DNA of 64,000 nucleotides, from NCBI GenBank assembly GCA_003194525.1, contig NBIV01000139.1, positions 124,001 to 188,000 of the forward strand, read 5' to 3'. The DNA comes from Gracilariopsis chorda. Taxonomy: Eukaryota > Rhodophyta > Florideophyceae > Gracilariales > Gracilariaceae. The translations under genes and the position numbers were made by a program. The notes beneath the pieces are model-generated. The model was not told where the DNA came from. It was given only the letters and a program-made list of their open reading frames with translations, and made no database searches. Of this stretch, positions 32,461-45,159 are shown piece after piece. Position 1 is the stretch's first letter. The number at the start of each line of letters is the position of its first letter.

Positions 32461-35400
32461 ATGACGCTAGGAGGTTCACGTCCATACTCTTGTGGGGCCA
32501 GACCGAACTCTGGAGGTGCTTGAGCGAATTCTGGAGGTGCACGAGCCAATTCTGGAGGTGTACGAGCCAATACCGGGGGTGCTCGAGCCAATGCCGGAGG
32601 TGCCAGAAAGAATTCTGGAGGTGATAGAGAAAAATCCGGAAGCGCCAAATAGAATCCTGGAGGTGCTCGAGCCCCCACTGAAGGCACCAGAGCCAACTCA
32701 GGAGGAGCCAGAGCCAATTCCGGTTCTGCCAGAGCCAGTTCGGCAGGGGCCAGAGTGAACTCAGACGGCGCAAGGCCAGGAACTGGACGACCCCGACGAT
32801 TCCCAGTTCGTCCCGCTCCAGATGAGATGCCGGTAAATGAGAGCAGAGCGCATGTGCAAGGACCCATTGTTAATGCCGTGGAGGAGGACGAAATTACTCG
32901 TGCACCTACGTGCGTTTGCTGGGGCAAATGCTTCCAGGCCCACATCAAGACCAACTTTCTCTCCGATGCCTCCATCTCTCCCACCTATGCCTGTGCCTGC
33001 TATCAATGATGAGGGCCACACAACCGTGCAGACGGATGCGCACCCTTTGCTCCAAGTTGAAGAAGAAGAACAGATCGCCGTTCCGATGGAATTGGAAAAC
33101 GGCGAGATCAATCCTGCTCCCTCACAGCAACCGCAGCAGCTTTCACTGCGGCAAGTTGAAGAAAAACAACAGATGCCCATTCCGATGGAAGTGGAAGAGT
33201 ATGAGATCACTCCCGCCCTCTCACAGCTCCCTCAGCAACCTGCTCTGCCACAAGCCAAACAACTAGAAGAGCAGATGCCAGTTCCCATGGAAATTGAAGA
33301 AGATTAGATCACACCTGCTCCCTTATACCCGCCATAGCATCAGCCGCAGCACCCACAGCAGCAGCTTGATACTACTATCATGCATTGTTCTGGACGTCCG
33401 AATCGAGGACTGTATCGTGTGTACTATGCGTGGGATACCGTGGCTGATGAAGCTTGGAATGATCCAGCCATCCGTGCAAGCGTTCCAGAGTTTGAGACGC
33501 TTTCCAATGCCGGTCAAAGACGATGCGGAAGATGGGTCGAGCACGCACACACGCTCTGCTCCTGCCTGCATCCGGACTGCAAACTGAAAATTCATAGCTG
33601 CAAGTGCTGCCTATGCGTTTTGCTTGGCAACGAGACCAATGGAGTGTGCTGTGGAATTAAAAGAATGTCAGGAGGGGGCGTCACGTTCCGCAGAAGGCAT
33701 AGCAGCGAGTTGGCTCGCAGTCTTTATAGCTTGAGAGCCTTTTACAGCCATTTCCTCAACTTTATTACGCTCTTCGCGACGACGCAAGCGTTCATTGACA
33801 TGTCGTATGTGACTGGAGGCGGTACCTCCTTTCTCAGACTTGAGAGCAACGCAGGTCTCGCTCTGCCCACGCAGAACCAGAACAACACGGGCAACAGCTT
33901 TCTGTGGGGTACCAATCGGCCTTCCCTAGATCCGACTCACTCTGCTCGTGCCAATATTCGTGTGTTCATTCAGGACATCAACGTAAAAGACATCGTACCA
34001 AAGTTGTATGATTTGATCCAGCCGACACCAGACGTGGTGCGCGAACGTTACCGATCCTTGCCTTGCACGCAACAACAACAACAAAATGCGGAGACCGCCG
34101 CGGGTATCAGGGTGCAAGCAGCAGAACAAGGACTAGTCTTACGTGGATACAAAAGAACCTGAAGTACTACAGTCAGTGCACCTCATTCAGGTGCTGGCTT
34201 TCTCCCTGAAGATGTTCCTGGTGGGGGTTGAACCATGATGAGAACGCTCTTGGTTGATCCGACTAGCCTGTACCGAGTGGAATCTCAGGTACCGCACTTG
34301 ATAGAAGGAACCGTAACCAAAGAGTACGCTGCAATGACGAATACTGGTACTGCTGGAGCACGGGCGACTGCGAATGCCCAAACCATGCGCAAGTGCGGTA
34401 CCGACTTATAAAACCGTCATTCAAACTTGCACAGAAGGGCAATTTCCGTCTTCTCTACCCGTACCATGATCAACACGAACCATTTGACATCGACCTGTTA
34501 CAGGATGCCAGGAACACCACACAGCAGAGCTCAAGTCTCGGGGTCAACGAGTGGAAGCTCCGAGAGCTCACCTGGGCTGAGAACGGGAAGCAACATCTGT
34601 ACTCAGACAAAATCCGCCTAAACAGTGCACCGATGATGCAGATTTGGATGCTCTGCACGTACAGAAACATTGAAGACATGCCACTACGTTTCCTGAGGAC
34701 AGAACCGGCATGTATTGTACAAGAGCAAGAGATCCAGAAAGAACAACAGCAATCAGGTCATGTACCACAATCACAGCTCGCACAAATGGGACGCATATTT
34801 CTGCCCGAAGACTCGGTCCACTCAGCAGCGTACTGGACGAACAAGCGCATGGATGTACAAGCGATCGTAGTGCGGAGAGGACCGCCTTATTTTCATTGCA
34901 ATCATTATAAACATCTGGAGAAAGGACATCCAGCTCCTTGGTATGGATACCAGCAATCGGAGCGGATATAAGTCATAGAGTAACCGACATCGACCGTTTG
35001 GCCGACCAGATCTGATGGCAAGGGTGTACAACCAGTACGCTAACAACTTCACGAAGGAATTTGAGAAGAACGCAGAGCACATCTCTGGATTGAAGTGCCT
35101 GGGGCTTGCATAAAAGCTCGAGTCTCAAGAGCGCAATGTACCTCATCACCATATGCTCGTGTGGCTCGAGAGAGGCGTGATTGAAGACGTTGATGTGATC
35201 GACGAGCTCTTTCGTGCATAAGTTCCCTTTGCCGCAGAAGACGACGCGTTGCGTGCCCTCATTCCTTCCATGCACAGGCACCGCCACTTCCCCTATTGCC
35301 AGAATCGCGCTGGCCAGTGCAAGTTTGGATACGACGGCAACATGATTCTGGCGGAGACTTACATTGAAGAAGATTCGAATTGCGTGGTCTACCGCAGAAG

Positions 35401-36530
35401 AAGGCAACATGACCCAAAGACTGTGCCGTACAACCCAAGTCTGACCAACACGTACTGCTCTCATATCAACGTAGAACGCACGCAAGGAGGGGGCGCAGGC
35501 GCAGTGGCTTATCTGATGAAGCACGCGTGTAAGCAGCCCAAAGCTCAGATGGTGGTGCTCAATGTGAGTGGTGCTAATGAAACAGGCACGCAGAACGAGT
35601 AGCAACAAAAGCTGCAGGTGCAGAACGACATTGTTGCATACATACGAGCACGTGTGGTAGGCGCCATCAACGCAGCTTGGAGAATTTTCGAGTTTCGACA
35701 TGTTCACATCGTACCAAAAGTAGGCGATTGGCCATCCACTTGGAAAGAGAACGAATTTTTCTGCTCAGAGGTCCAAATTAAATCCATTTTGCATCGCTAC
35801 CGTCTACGTTGGAGAGATAATTTGCAAGGCCCGAAACATAGGCGAGCCTCGACTAACTTTCGTACTTTAGAAAAGTTCGATTGTATCGCAAGCTTCCAGC
35901 CCACGTGCTTAACCAATACGACGGATACAGCACTCAGGTGCCCACAGACGACTGCGATCCGCCCATGTACGTGGTACAGCACACAGAAGACGAGCAGTTT
36001 GTCCCAGGCATCAGAGGTGTTTCACCGTCTGACATTGAATTCCTTGCTCTGCGCTTGCTGCTCATGAATCATAGCTCGAGCTCTCATTTATACACAAGAA
36101 CTTTCATTGGACAACAGTATGGAACGTATCGTGACACTGGGATTGTAAGCGGACTGCTCACGGACGGATCCGAGTTTGATATTGCATTTCAAGAAGCAGT
36201 GCAGACCTACAACGCACCCTCCGAGCTATGAAGTCTGGCTGTCACACTTTACCAACAAGCCGCAGACCCAGAGAAAATGGCTGTTAAAAACTGGGATGCG
36301 CTAAGTAGCGACATACATACAGGAGATGAGCAGCAACGAAAGCAAGAAATGTGTCGAAGTGTGGTGGAAATCTCAGACTGGCACGGTGGGCAACTGCTTT
36401 GCGCTCACAGCTTCTTCTCTCGACACCTACAGCAGGATGATGCAGCATTAATTGAGGCAAATCGAGTTACACCAACTCGAGACGCGAGAGTGGTGCAAAA
36501 TTCGTCAACTTAGCTGTCAAGGTACACCAC
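32461..36530 (+). pseudogene. Helitron Rep (HUH) region, interrupted by many stops
   Basis: The reading starts at an ATG at 32461 and proceeds in this order. First are RANSGGA-type repeats (32.50-32.76 k), then acidic repeats of the form Q-M-P-x-P-M-E (33.06-33.30 k). A Cys-rich segment follows (KIHSCKCCLC), then the Helitron-like N domain around FIDMSYVTGGGTSFLRLE. The Rep histidine motif PHHHMLVWLE is at 35141-35170, then VPYNPSLTNTYCSHINVE, and the tyrosine region AYIRARVVGAINAAW is near 35636. Stops break the frame at 33305, 34162, 35111, 35219 and 35600, among others. At several of these the second copy keeps a sense codon. Confidence 0.8.
32500..32760 (+). repeat. 24-bp-like minisatellite encoding ANSGGAR units
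   Basis: Ten or so degenerate units built on GGAGGTGCTCGAGCCAATTC encode Arg-Ala-Asn-Ser-Gly-Gly-Ala repeats at the start of the Helitron protein. The same repeats are read from the minus strand at 55181-55369 in copy 2. Confidence 0.75.
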
Positions 36531-36576
36531 CTTAAAACCTCTCCAAAGACAAGTCATTGACACCGTCATTGCCACA

Positions 36577-38010
36577 TTGCAACAAAGGCAGGCACTGCAG
36601 GAGCGGACAAGCACTGCTGGAAACCTTTTCTTTGTGCAAGGATCTACAGGAACTGGAAAAACACACTTGCTTAGGCTCCTTCATGATATCACTAAGTCGA
36701 AAGGAATGCTCGCCAAAATGACTGCAACAACAGGCATTGCAGCATCGTTGTACGAAGGTAGCCACGCGTTACATAGCATGCTTGTACTGGGTGTAGCTGA
36801 AAAAGACAGTACAAGCAGCTTTACAGCCACTTTGTCAAAGTACGGTCCCCGAACTCAACGTGCAAAACTGCTACGTGAAATACAACTGCTCGTCTGGGAT
36901 GAGCCCTCCATGCTCTCACGAAAGCTCTTTAAACTCATGCATGCGTTTCTCAAAGATCTTAATTGCATTGCAATCGAAAACCCACCTCCGTTTGGGGGCT
37001 TGATCATCGTTCTATCCGGCGACTACTCCCAGCTGCTCTCAGTGGTGCCGCAGGTGGACATGGAAGCCCAGCCGAGTAGAAATGTAAGACGAGTGAACAC
37101 AAACATTCTCAACGAATTGCCCTGGAAGAGTGATGTGTGGATATTGTGCTGGGGTCAAGTGCTGTACCTCACCGAACAAGTACGCCAAGCCGATGATCCG
37201 GCATTTGCGTCGCTGTTGCGTTTCATTGCACGGAACACAATATCCGACAACGCTTCATTACCACTCAAATGTACCGGTGGCATGCAAACCGCCTCCCAAT
37301 CCCTGTGGAAGTGGCTCAAAACACTACGCAAGGAGGATGTGGATCTGAGCAAAATTCTCATTGCGTCCACCAACCAGCTCGTGGGCAAACATAGTGCGGT
37401 AGCCCTAGATCTGTTTCCTGGTGAGTGCTTCACTCTTCCATCAGCAACAACCGTGCAACTTGATCGTGGACAGAACCCAGAGTCTGACATCGCCAGTACT
37501 ATCGTTCCTGAGTTTGCATATCAGTATGTGCCTACTGGAGTACTGCCTCAAAACTTGGACTTGAAGATCGGTGTGCCAGTTATGGTAATTTGGAACGTGC
37601 TGCATCCCGCTGTGGTCAACGGAAAGCTGTTCGTAGTCGTTCATGTCTATCATTATACAATGTAGGTGGCTCGATTCGACGAAAACGGACAGATTCTGGA
37701 ACGACAGCTCCTACATCGTATCCACTTCGAGTTTTCATTTGCAGAAATTTGCATGATTCGAAAGCATTTCCCCATTCGTCCCGCGTTTGCAGCTACCGTT
37801 CACGAAGGACAGAGAAAGACCATGGATTGATTGGTTGTGGATGTGTGATCCAACTTCTTCTACGCCGGTCAGTTGTATGTCGCATTGTCGCGCGTTCAAA
37901 GGAACGACCACGTGCTGCTCCTGCATGACCCGCAGCTTACATCTGCGAATGTGCATACAATTCATTCTATGCCTGTGGGCAACGCCAAAACAGTGAGATT
38001 TGAAGCAATT
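36577..38010 (+). pseudogene. Helitron PIF1-family helicase
   Basis: The frame is open for 362 codons to a TAG at 37663-37665, then continues. Walker A is GSTGTGKTHLLR (from 36640), followed by TATTGIAASL, Walker B as LLVWDEPSML, VLSGDYSQLL, LTEQVRQADD, and after the TAG the final motif QLYVALSRVQ near 37870. PIF1 helicases unwind DNA 5' to 3'; in Helitrons this drives strand displacement during rolling-circle transfer. Copy 3 has CAG (Gln) where this copy has the first stop. Confidence 0.85.
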
Positions 38011-38189
38011 CAGTTCTGCATCACTCTCCACATCCATAATCATACTTCTTGCGTTCTTCATTTATAGAATTAAACTACTTGCTTTTCTGCTTTTGCTTTC
38101 TCCACCCTTTTTCTTCTCACCGCTGTTTACCACTCATCCACCGCGGCGCGCAGTGCCACCCCTGGCTGAAGGCCGCTCTCTCTTGTCAT

Positions 38190-38734
38190 ATCTAATGATT
38201 ACTTGAGCGCCGAAGCGCTCACTCTGACATGAGTTTTTAGTAAAACAAGTCTCTGCTACCCAAGGGTACGAACGCAAAGCCAAGACAGTTTCACGTGTGC
38301 GCCATCCTTCCACCTATCGCTAGCTGAAAGATTGGTGCAGTCTGGCGGTCTGACAACTCAAGTACTTTACCCTAAATGGTTTCAGCGTTTGCCGCTTCTG
38401 GAACAACCAGTTCTCGCTGCACAATTTGTTTCTTCCACGACAACAATTGTTGGCGGCATGAACACCATTGAAGTCCAGATCTGGTACCGTTGATATTTGT
38501 ACCGCTGTTACAGGAGGGATGTTTGGGAGAGCCTTTTCAATAACCTTAGTTCGCACGAGATATACACAGGGTCGGGGTTGGCTCACAAAATTCCTAAGAC
38601 ATCACGTTGCGTTTTCATGCCCAAGCAAGCTGTATTCGTGATGGTGTAAGCGGAAGCACAAGCGAGTGTAACCTTCCCGCAAAATTGCTGAAAGACAGCC
38701 ACTAAGAGTACAGGGTATCGAGGGGTATGAAATT
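38190..38734. repeat. Dispersed repeat, copy B (cut on the right by copia 2)
   Basis: Matches copy A at 13117-13625. It starts at TAATGATTACTTGAGCGC, where TGAGCGC-CGAA-GCGCTCA is a perfect 7-bp hairpin that copy A has partly lost. It has two extra blocks (about 36 bp and 15 bp) relative to copy A. It ends abruptly at 38734 where the copia LTR begins. Confidence 0.8.
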
Positions 38735-39075
38735 TGACGATCCCTTCGATAACAGGCTCCTTTGCGTTGGCAAGGCGGTAAGCGCAATCCGTAATCGGTA
38801 ATTTCCAAGCATTAGTAGGATACTAGAACGTTAGAGAATATAATAGACTTAGAAAGCCAGAGCTGATAACAGCCTCTGTATGCAGCCAGACACGGACAAC
38901 CGTGTTTCCCTTTAGTGCTAATCTTCTACTTCATCTATCTTGTTCGTGCGAAGTAGATTCCAATACGGTTCAATAGCTAGTCTAAATAAAATTATTGTAA
39001 CTACCGAAACGTTCTAGAAGCTCCTGCCCGAACAGGAGATTCGAGACAAGTACGGCCTACAGCCGCACATTCACA
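38735..39075 (-). repeat. LTR (3') of copia 2
   Basis: 341 bp, about 85% identical by eye to 44822-45159. On the minus strand it starts TGTGAATGTGCGGCTG and ends GATCGTCA, so it has TG..CA ends. Confidence 0.8.
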
Positions 39076-39802
39076 CTCCCTCCACTCGCAGAGAAGCTCC
39101 AATTCTATAGAACATCTTCAAGAAGAAGATCAGCCAGAAACATAGGCCCTACGGTACCATCACATGCGTACCAAAGCGGTTAGAAGAAGAGTCGAACCCA
39201 GGGCCTCCGAGTTAGCACCTGCCACATGGCATGTCCCATATAAATACCGGGCAGTTCGCTCTTAGCTGCCAGTGAGAACTGACCTTCGTCAAAAACGTGG
39301 GGGGCGGACGTGCTTAGCTGTGGCCCCATCACGGGTACCGCAAAATTGAGGGGTCCGCCTATGGTGGGTAAGAGGGGCTTTCCGGATTCCGTGCCGTACG
39401 CCTCCGTTCTTGCTTTTGTCCGAAAGGGTAACCAAGAGCACTGACCAGCAGCGGAGAACCTTTTCGCACTTGAGCGAAGTGTCTCACCAATGCGGATAAA
39501 TGTTCGTGCGGTTATTATTGCACATGGTGCAAACCAAAGCGGCAATGCAAGTTAACAATCAGATACGGGCATTCAATATTGCACGACATAATTTCAACTT
39601 AATATCTCCCAAGCGGAATGATATTACCAGAGACCGGTTGCAGTATATCATTACTCTAGAAATTAGTAGACCATAAAGTAGGAGACCGATAACGGGTATT
39701 TGCAAAAACGTACTGAGCGAATCAAAGTTGTGAATAGCACCCAAAGCGGTCAATCCAAATCCAGACCAAAGTGGTATAACCAAAATAGTAGATCGAAAGC
39801 AT

Positions 39803-42662
39803 TTATGCCAAAAGGCAGTTATCTGAGCGGATAATGTATTGCGCAGAGGTGACATGCCACTGTGCAGTAGCAAGAACCTTCCGAATCGGTGTAGGATCAG
39901 TCATCTTGGTCAAATGATCAGCCAAGTTCTGACCACTCCCAACAAAACCGATGTCAGAAATCTCTTTCGAGCGGTATCCTTCGTTATCAATCGCAATATC
40001 AATCATCAACCTCTTGTCCGAAGTCCAGGATCCTTTATGGATAGTATCAAACAGGGACTTCGAATCGGTAAGAAGACAAACCGGTAATGGGTTTCGGCTG
40101 AGCAAAAGTCCGATTTCAGGCAAAAGCATGTATGCGACATCGAACATGTCAGCGAATGCAATTAGCTTAGCTGCTACAACCGAACCGGTGACGCGAAGAG
40201 CCTCATAAGACTTGAAGCTCAGAGGGATTACTGTTCCAAAACGGTCAGAGAGGAGCACAATGTATCCCAATTGAGAATTTAAGTCCAAATTGTTGGCAAA
40301 CAAAGCGTCAGAAACACCAGGGATACGGATGGATTCGATATCGAAGACTGGAATAGGATGGAAACGTCATAACACTTGACGTACTCAATCGTGTTCTTGA
40401 TTTGATTCAATATCCGAATGCAGTCTTCTTCAAAGCGTTCTCTTGTCACCTGAGTGAATTGAGATACCTGATAAAGGATATCAATCCTCAGATGAGCGAG
40501 CCATGCGAGCTTCATCCGAACGGACGTAAAGCTTTCATACGTACCGTCAGTGGGAGTCGGTAGGATCTTCGCGACATATTGTCGCTTAGTGATCTGCGTA
40601 TTTCCCGAGTGGTCATGCTCAATCCCAAAACCAGTAAAGGTGCAAGGTACGTCCGAGTCGGGTTGGGTATTGAACGTTTCTTGGGTTCGGTGGCAGAGTT
40701 CACGAAACACGTTCGTTCATATGCGGAGTAGGTCATCAGCATAAGAACCAGAGAGTCCTTCAAGGGTACCATCGCGGACTAGGTATTACAGAGCTGGATC
40801 GCAGCGCAAAGCTTTCATTACTAAATCCGAACGGTGGTGCTTATCTATGGTAGTGAACCAGAGGTCTCCTGATTCACAAAGTCCGTTCAACGGTTTCAAG
40901 AGCTGCAAGCACTGATGCAACTCGAGTTCAAATTCTGGAACGGGCTCAGCAATGTACAGATCATGGGAGAGTGATTCTAGTGACTGAAATTAGGCTTATG
41001 TTATGTCGTTTGTCCAAACATCGAAACCGAATAGAGTGGATATTGAAAGAACAAGTCGGACCGATTGCGGCTGAAGAGTTTGGCTGTAATGAGCCATGAG
41101 ATGCTTCATTCGATCGGGGTGTCCTCTGATCACATATCGGGCTTTGAACTTTTCTTTTCCATTGTCGGTCAATTTGATTGTTAACACAAATCTCCCGGAT
41201 AGAACATTTCCGTTTGGCAGTATGTCCTGTTTAAGGATAACCTTAAAGGTACCACGTTCAAACAATCCACGCAGTTCGGCCTTTTTGGCTTCCGACATCC
41301 GGGGATCTTTGGTGCGGGGATCACCAGCACTGAGAATCTCGGTCATGTATATATGTCATCCGAGTCGGAACAGTACTTGGCTAGGCCATCACGTAGGTCA
41401 CACATGTGCGTGTGAGATAAATCCGATTTGGAAACATAAGGCTTAACCTGAGTGAAGGTGAATGACCTCAAATCCGAGTCGAGTGATAGACGTACATAGA
41501 CGAGCTCAGCATCATTTCCCACTGCGGTCACTTCATAAGGACCAAGCCATTCTCCGATATGGTTAACAACAACGTTCTCCCTTAAAACAAGGACCTTGTC
41601 TCCGGGTTTGTAAGCGACGTTGGCCGATGACGGAACATTATGACGCAAAGCGCGTTGAACACGAAGCTTTACCATGTGTTTTTCTATCTCTCTCCGTGCC
41701 GTACTAGCTATTTTGGCTCTCTCGTCCAAAGTAGCCTTGGACTGCAAGTCCTCACCAACCATACGGAGTGAACGGAATTCACCGAATACGAGAACGGAGG
41801 GAACTAGACCTTCTGGGCCCAAGGTGGTGTTCATCGCATAGACAGAGAATGTGAATACGTTGCTTAGTTCCATGTTCGGCGAAACAATTTTCAGTTTCCT
41901 GAAGGTCTTCCGTAGCGTATCATGGTAGCGTTCACCTATTCCCATAGCGGACTGTGACTCAATATCAATGCGGACGACATCAATGTTCGATGCTTTCGCA
42001 ATTGATATGAAGCTATTTCCGAAAGCGGAATCTCGATCCACCTTAACCCGACTCGGTATGCCAGTCTACATCAGAATCCAACACTAAACCATGCATCTTC
42101 CGATTTTCTTAGTGGAGATATCAGGCAAGAACCGATTGGCAGAAAAGTGGGTCTGCGCATCCACCATGTGGAGTACAAGCTTTCCTTCGAATTACATCAT
42201 GTAAAAAATAATCTCTTTATTGAAGTGTAAGTTGTCTGTACCAAGTGAGACCTTAAACCAGTTCGGTTCAGATTGAATCCGTTGGCATGGGTCACATGTG
42301 CGACTTATTTCTTCAAGCTGCCTCTGCGTTTCCGGGGTGGTGTCTTCCGAAGGGGCCTTCCTCAGAAGATTAAAAAGCTTTTCCGAGGATGAGTGGAAGA
42401 ACTGACGATAAAGCTTAGAAAGCTGCTGAGCCCTAAAAATTGTCAGGACCGGGAAGGAATACTGGGCGTGGAGATGTCCGTCGATCCTGGTTAACGGAAC
42501 ATGACAGTAATCAATGGCGTAAGAGTTCTCGTCGTCATTTACCAGCGTTCTCTTGATAAGCCTATTAGAGACCGTACACGGTGTTAACGAATGTTGGTCA
42601 AGCACATCCATTCCCATGAGAGCAGGGACATCTGCAGAGATAAAGTCGAGCAAGACTGGCAA
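39803..42662 (-). pseudogene. copia 2 pol: protease end, integrase, RT, RNase H
   Basis: On the minus strand, 42662-42192 has the protease tail (LMGMDVLDQ) and the pre-integrase zinc region (KLYRQFFHSS, CDPCQR). At 42041-41343 is the integrase C-terminal half (ERYHDTLRKTFRKL, then a GDKVLVLRE..GEWLGPYEV block). At 41346-40996 is the RT start (GRFVLTIKLTDNGKEKFKAR). The RT active site YADD is near 40735. RNase H is at 40303-39803 (LLTDSKSLFDTIHKG, NLADHLTK). Frames change between all blocks. Confidence 0.8.
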
Positions 42663-43018
42663 AGATGGAATTCCGGCATTTATAAGGGAATCATGATCCT
42701 TCCCAAAGTTTCGTAAACGGAATCCACGAAGCGGAAATTGAGTTTTGAACTTAAGGGTTTAAGTCGTTTTCCGAAACGGTTATATATCCTACGTGCTTTT
42801 TTGATACCAATGACGGATCATGGTGCGCCTATGTCAACACAAAAGCCGGGGCGGAATCCTTTCTCAGTCCGCTTGGTAAAAGAGGAAGTTTATATAGGAG
42901 TTAAGGCAATGACTTCCTTCCAATGTCGGTTTTGTTTGAACCGTCTGCGCCTTGGGAATGTTCTTGCAGTGTGCAGCTACCTTTACCTTCGTTGGCTGTC
43001 TAGGAGAGGGCGCATCTT

Positions 43019-44536
43019 CTAGGCATCTTGATGTAAATCCGAACGGTCTTTGAAGCGAACTTGCTTCTTCGGAGTGGTAATAACTGAGGGCGGTGAGGAG
43101 AGTGACGAAGAAAGGTTAGTCAGTATCTCCCTTTCCTCCACGAAGTGAGATGTGTTAACTTTTTCCATAATTTGTTTTTCATCCGTTCGCTGATCATTCC
43201 ACGTCAAAGCGTAGAACGTCTCAAGGGTTACTTCCAGATCGTCCAAATTGGAATCAGTGGAAGCATCATCTTCCTTGAGGGAATTCAAAACCTCCGATAA
43301 GACGTGAATAGCAGCTATACATTGCTTCAGGGACTATACAACTCCGTTCCGTACGCAGTTGAGCCTGGAGCCAGTCGGAGAATCACGGACAAGGTGACCT
43401 TCACTTCCACAGGTGTGGCATTGAATACGCTTGCCAACTTTCCCGAATGGGTTTCGTTTCCGTTGAGGCATCCGAGAACGGTTAGAAAAGCGTTTACGGG
43501 GTGCTCCGTACTACTGAAAAAACGTGCATGAAGCGTTCGATGAAGACTATTCCCCAGAAAGAGCTTTCTTTTCTTCTTCAAGTTGGATCTGTTCCCGACC
43601 GGCGGTCACAAATCTGTTGAAGGTAAACCTAGAAATAATCATCTGGGAGATAGGTGTCTCTGGCTAGGACTTAGTACGCACTGCCTTGCTCAGGAAGCGC
43701 TTCTCATGTTCATCCGAACGGAATTGAGGCGGGGCCTGAGGAGTAAGAATGTTGATTTTATCCACTAGGTGGCTATGGCCCAAGTCCGAATCGGTAACAT
43801 CTTTCTCCTTGATCACCTAATAAATGATGATGCGTTTCAATTCGCCCTGCGCGGCGAGTTAACGTGCTTCATTTTCATACTCGTTCAACATAACCTTAAT
43901 CATTTCCTGAAAAGTCATACCCCGTGCGGTGTTTTCGAAGAAGTATTCCCGAGCGGGTCCACCAAAGACATTAACGAAGAATTTGTGACGTTGCTCATGA
44001 GAGAGCTCGAACTGATGAGAACATACGTCATAGTCTGGAAGAGTATATCGGATGGATTGCTCCTTCGAACCAGTAAACCTCATGCCCTTAAAGTACGTGG
44101 TGACCGAGGCGGCTTTCTTCGAAGTTTCCCTAGTGGGCTACGTGGGTGAAATCGAGGTAGATTGTTGTCCAGAGGGTGGAAGATTACCGTGCGTAATACT
44201 ATGAGCAGCCATCGCACTCACGTTCTGAGTATGTCCGGTCGAATTATTCGGATCTGTCGACTGCGGTGAATAATAATTCTTAACGTAGAAAGTCGGTGGT
44301 GGCTGCAGTGGTGAATAATGACCAGTACCGAGCGGCTGTGCGTAAAATGGATTCGTGGTTCGAATTTTCTTGTACGCGTTAACCATCTCAAAAACTTTGT
44401 TATTTTCATTAACATTTGCGGCAGATACCCAAACGAAGGCCATAAGACTTCTGCTTGCCCGATCGGTCGGTGACAGGGCATTAACAATAATGGACAAAAT
44501 TGGAAAGGCATTGAAGAACCGTGCGGTGTCATGCAA
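43019..44536 (-). pseudogene. copia 2 gag
   Basis: Three ORFs in different frames: a Pro/Tyr-rich start (44536-44138), a capsid-like block (44083-43859, GGPAREYFFENTA) and an acidic tail (43288-43019). Between them, near 43400-43440, one minus frame reads CHTCGSEGHLVRDS, a CCHC zinc knuckle whose last Cys is Ser. Confidence 0.65.
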
Positions 44537-44821
44537 TAAGACGATTTTATAAGCTCCGTGACGGAATGTATCTCAGCTGAAGACGAGAATCACTGTCTGG
44601 CGAAACGATTCCATGTCAAATTCTACGGTCTGCAAGTCGTGCGAGCCATCCGCGGGGAAGACGCTCAACAAGTACTTCGCAAGGTCCAAAACGGCGTGCG
44701 AAATATAATCAAGAGCGTTGAAGTTATCGAAGCACCTAAGTAGCGAATCACGGTGCGCGGTATGGGCGTCGGTACAACTGCCCACAATGTTGGTAGCACT
44801 ACAAAGAAATCAAATCCGGAT

Positions 44822-45159
44822 TGACGATCTCTCTGATGACGGGCTCTTTTGCGTTGGCAAGGCGGTAAGCGCAATCCGTATTCGGTAGTTTCCAAGCGAT
44901 AGTAGGATACTAGAACGTTAGAGGATAGAATAGACTTAGAAGAACAGAGCTGACTACAGCCTCTGTACGCAGCCGGACACGGACAACGTTTCCCTTTACT
45001 GCTAATCTTCTACTTCGTCTATCTTGTTCGTGCGAAGTAGATTCCGATACTGTTCAGTAGCTTGTCTAAATAAAATTATTCTATCTAACGAAACGGTCTA
45101 GAAGCTTCTGTACGAACAGGAGCGCCACCGCAACTACAGCTTACAGCCACACATGCACA
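44822..45159 (-). repeat. LTR (5') of copia 2
   Basis: 338 bp, pairs with 38735-39075; on the minus strand it starts TGTGCATGTGTGGCTG and ends GATCGTCA. The sequence following it toward gag (ATCCGGATTTGATTTC) would hold the primer site; I could not match it to a tRNA. Confidence 0.8.

Larger units (their letters stand above)
31440..38189 (+). mobile_element. Helitron copy 1 (nearly full length, inactive)
   Basis: It starts in the hairpin module at 31440-31860 and ends near TGAAGGCCGCTCTCTCTTGT (about 38165-38185). That string is also found, slightly changed, at the ends of other copies (59690, 60225). Inside are a Rep-type replication initiator region and a PIF1-family helicase, the two parts that define Helitrons. 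A partial second copy lies inverted at 51863-56400 and a deleted third at 57110-59745. There are many in-frame stops, so it is not autonomous now. Confidence 0.8.
38735..45159 (-). mobile_element. Ty1/copia retrotransposon 2 with both LTRs (inactive)
   Basis: It is bounded by LTRs at 38735-39075 and 44822-45159. Gag, protease remnant, integrase, RT and RNase H follow in copia order on the minus strand, all broken. Flanking pentamers (AAATT on the left, CGGTG on the right) do not match, so the target duplication is lost or the ends come from recombination. Confidence 0.85.

Noticed and set aside
39180-39260. tRNA-like B-box (GGGTTCGACTC on the minus strand) next to the copia 2 LTR
   Set aside because: The bases around it do not form a T stem and no acceptor stem or A-box at the right distance is present.
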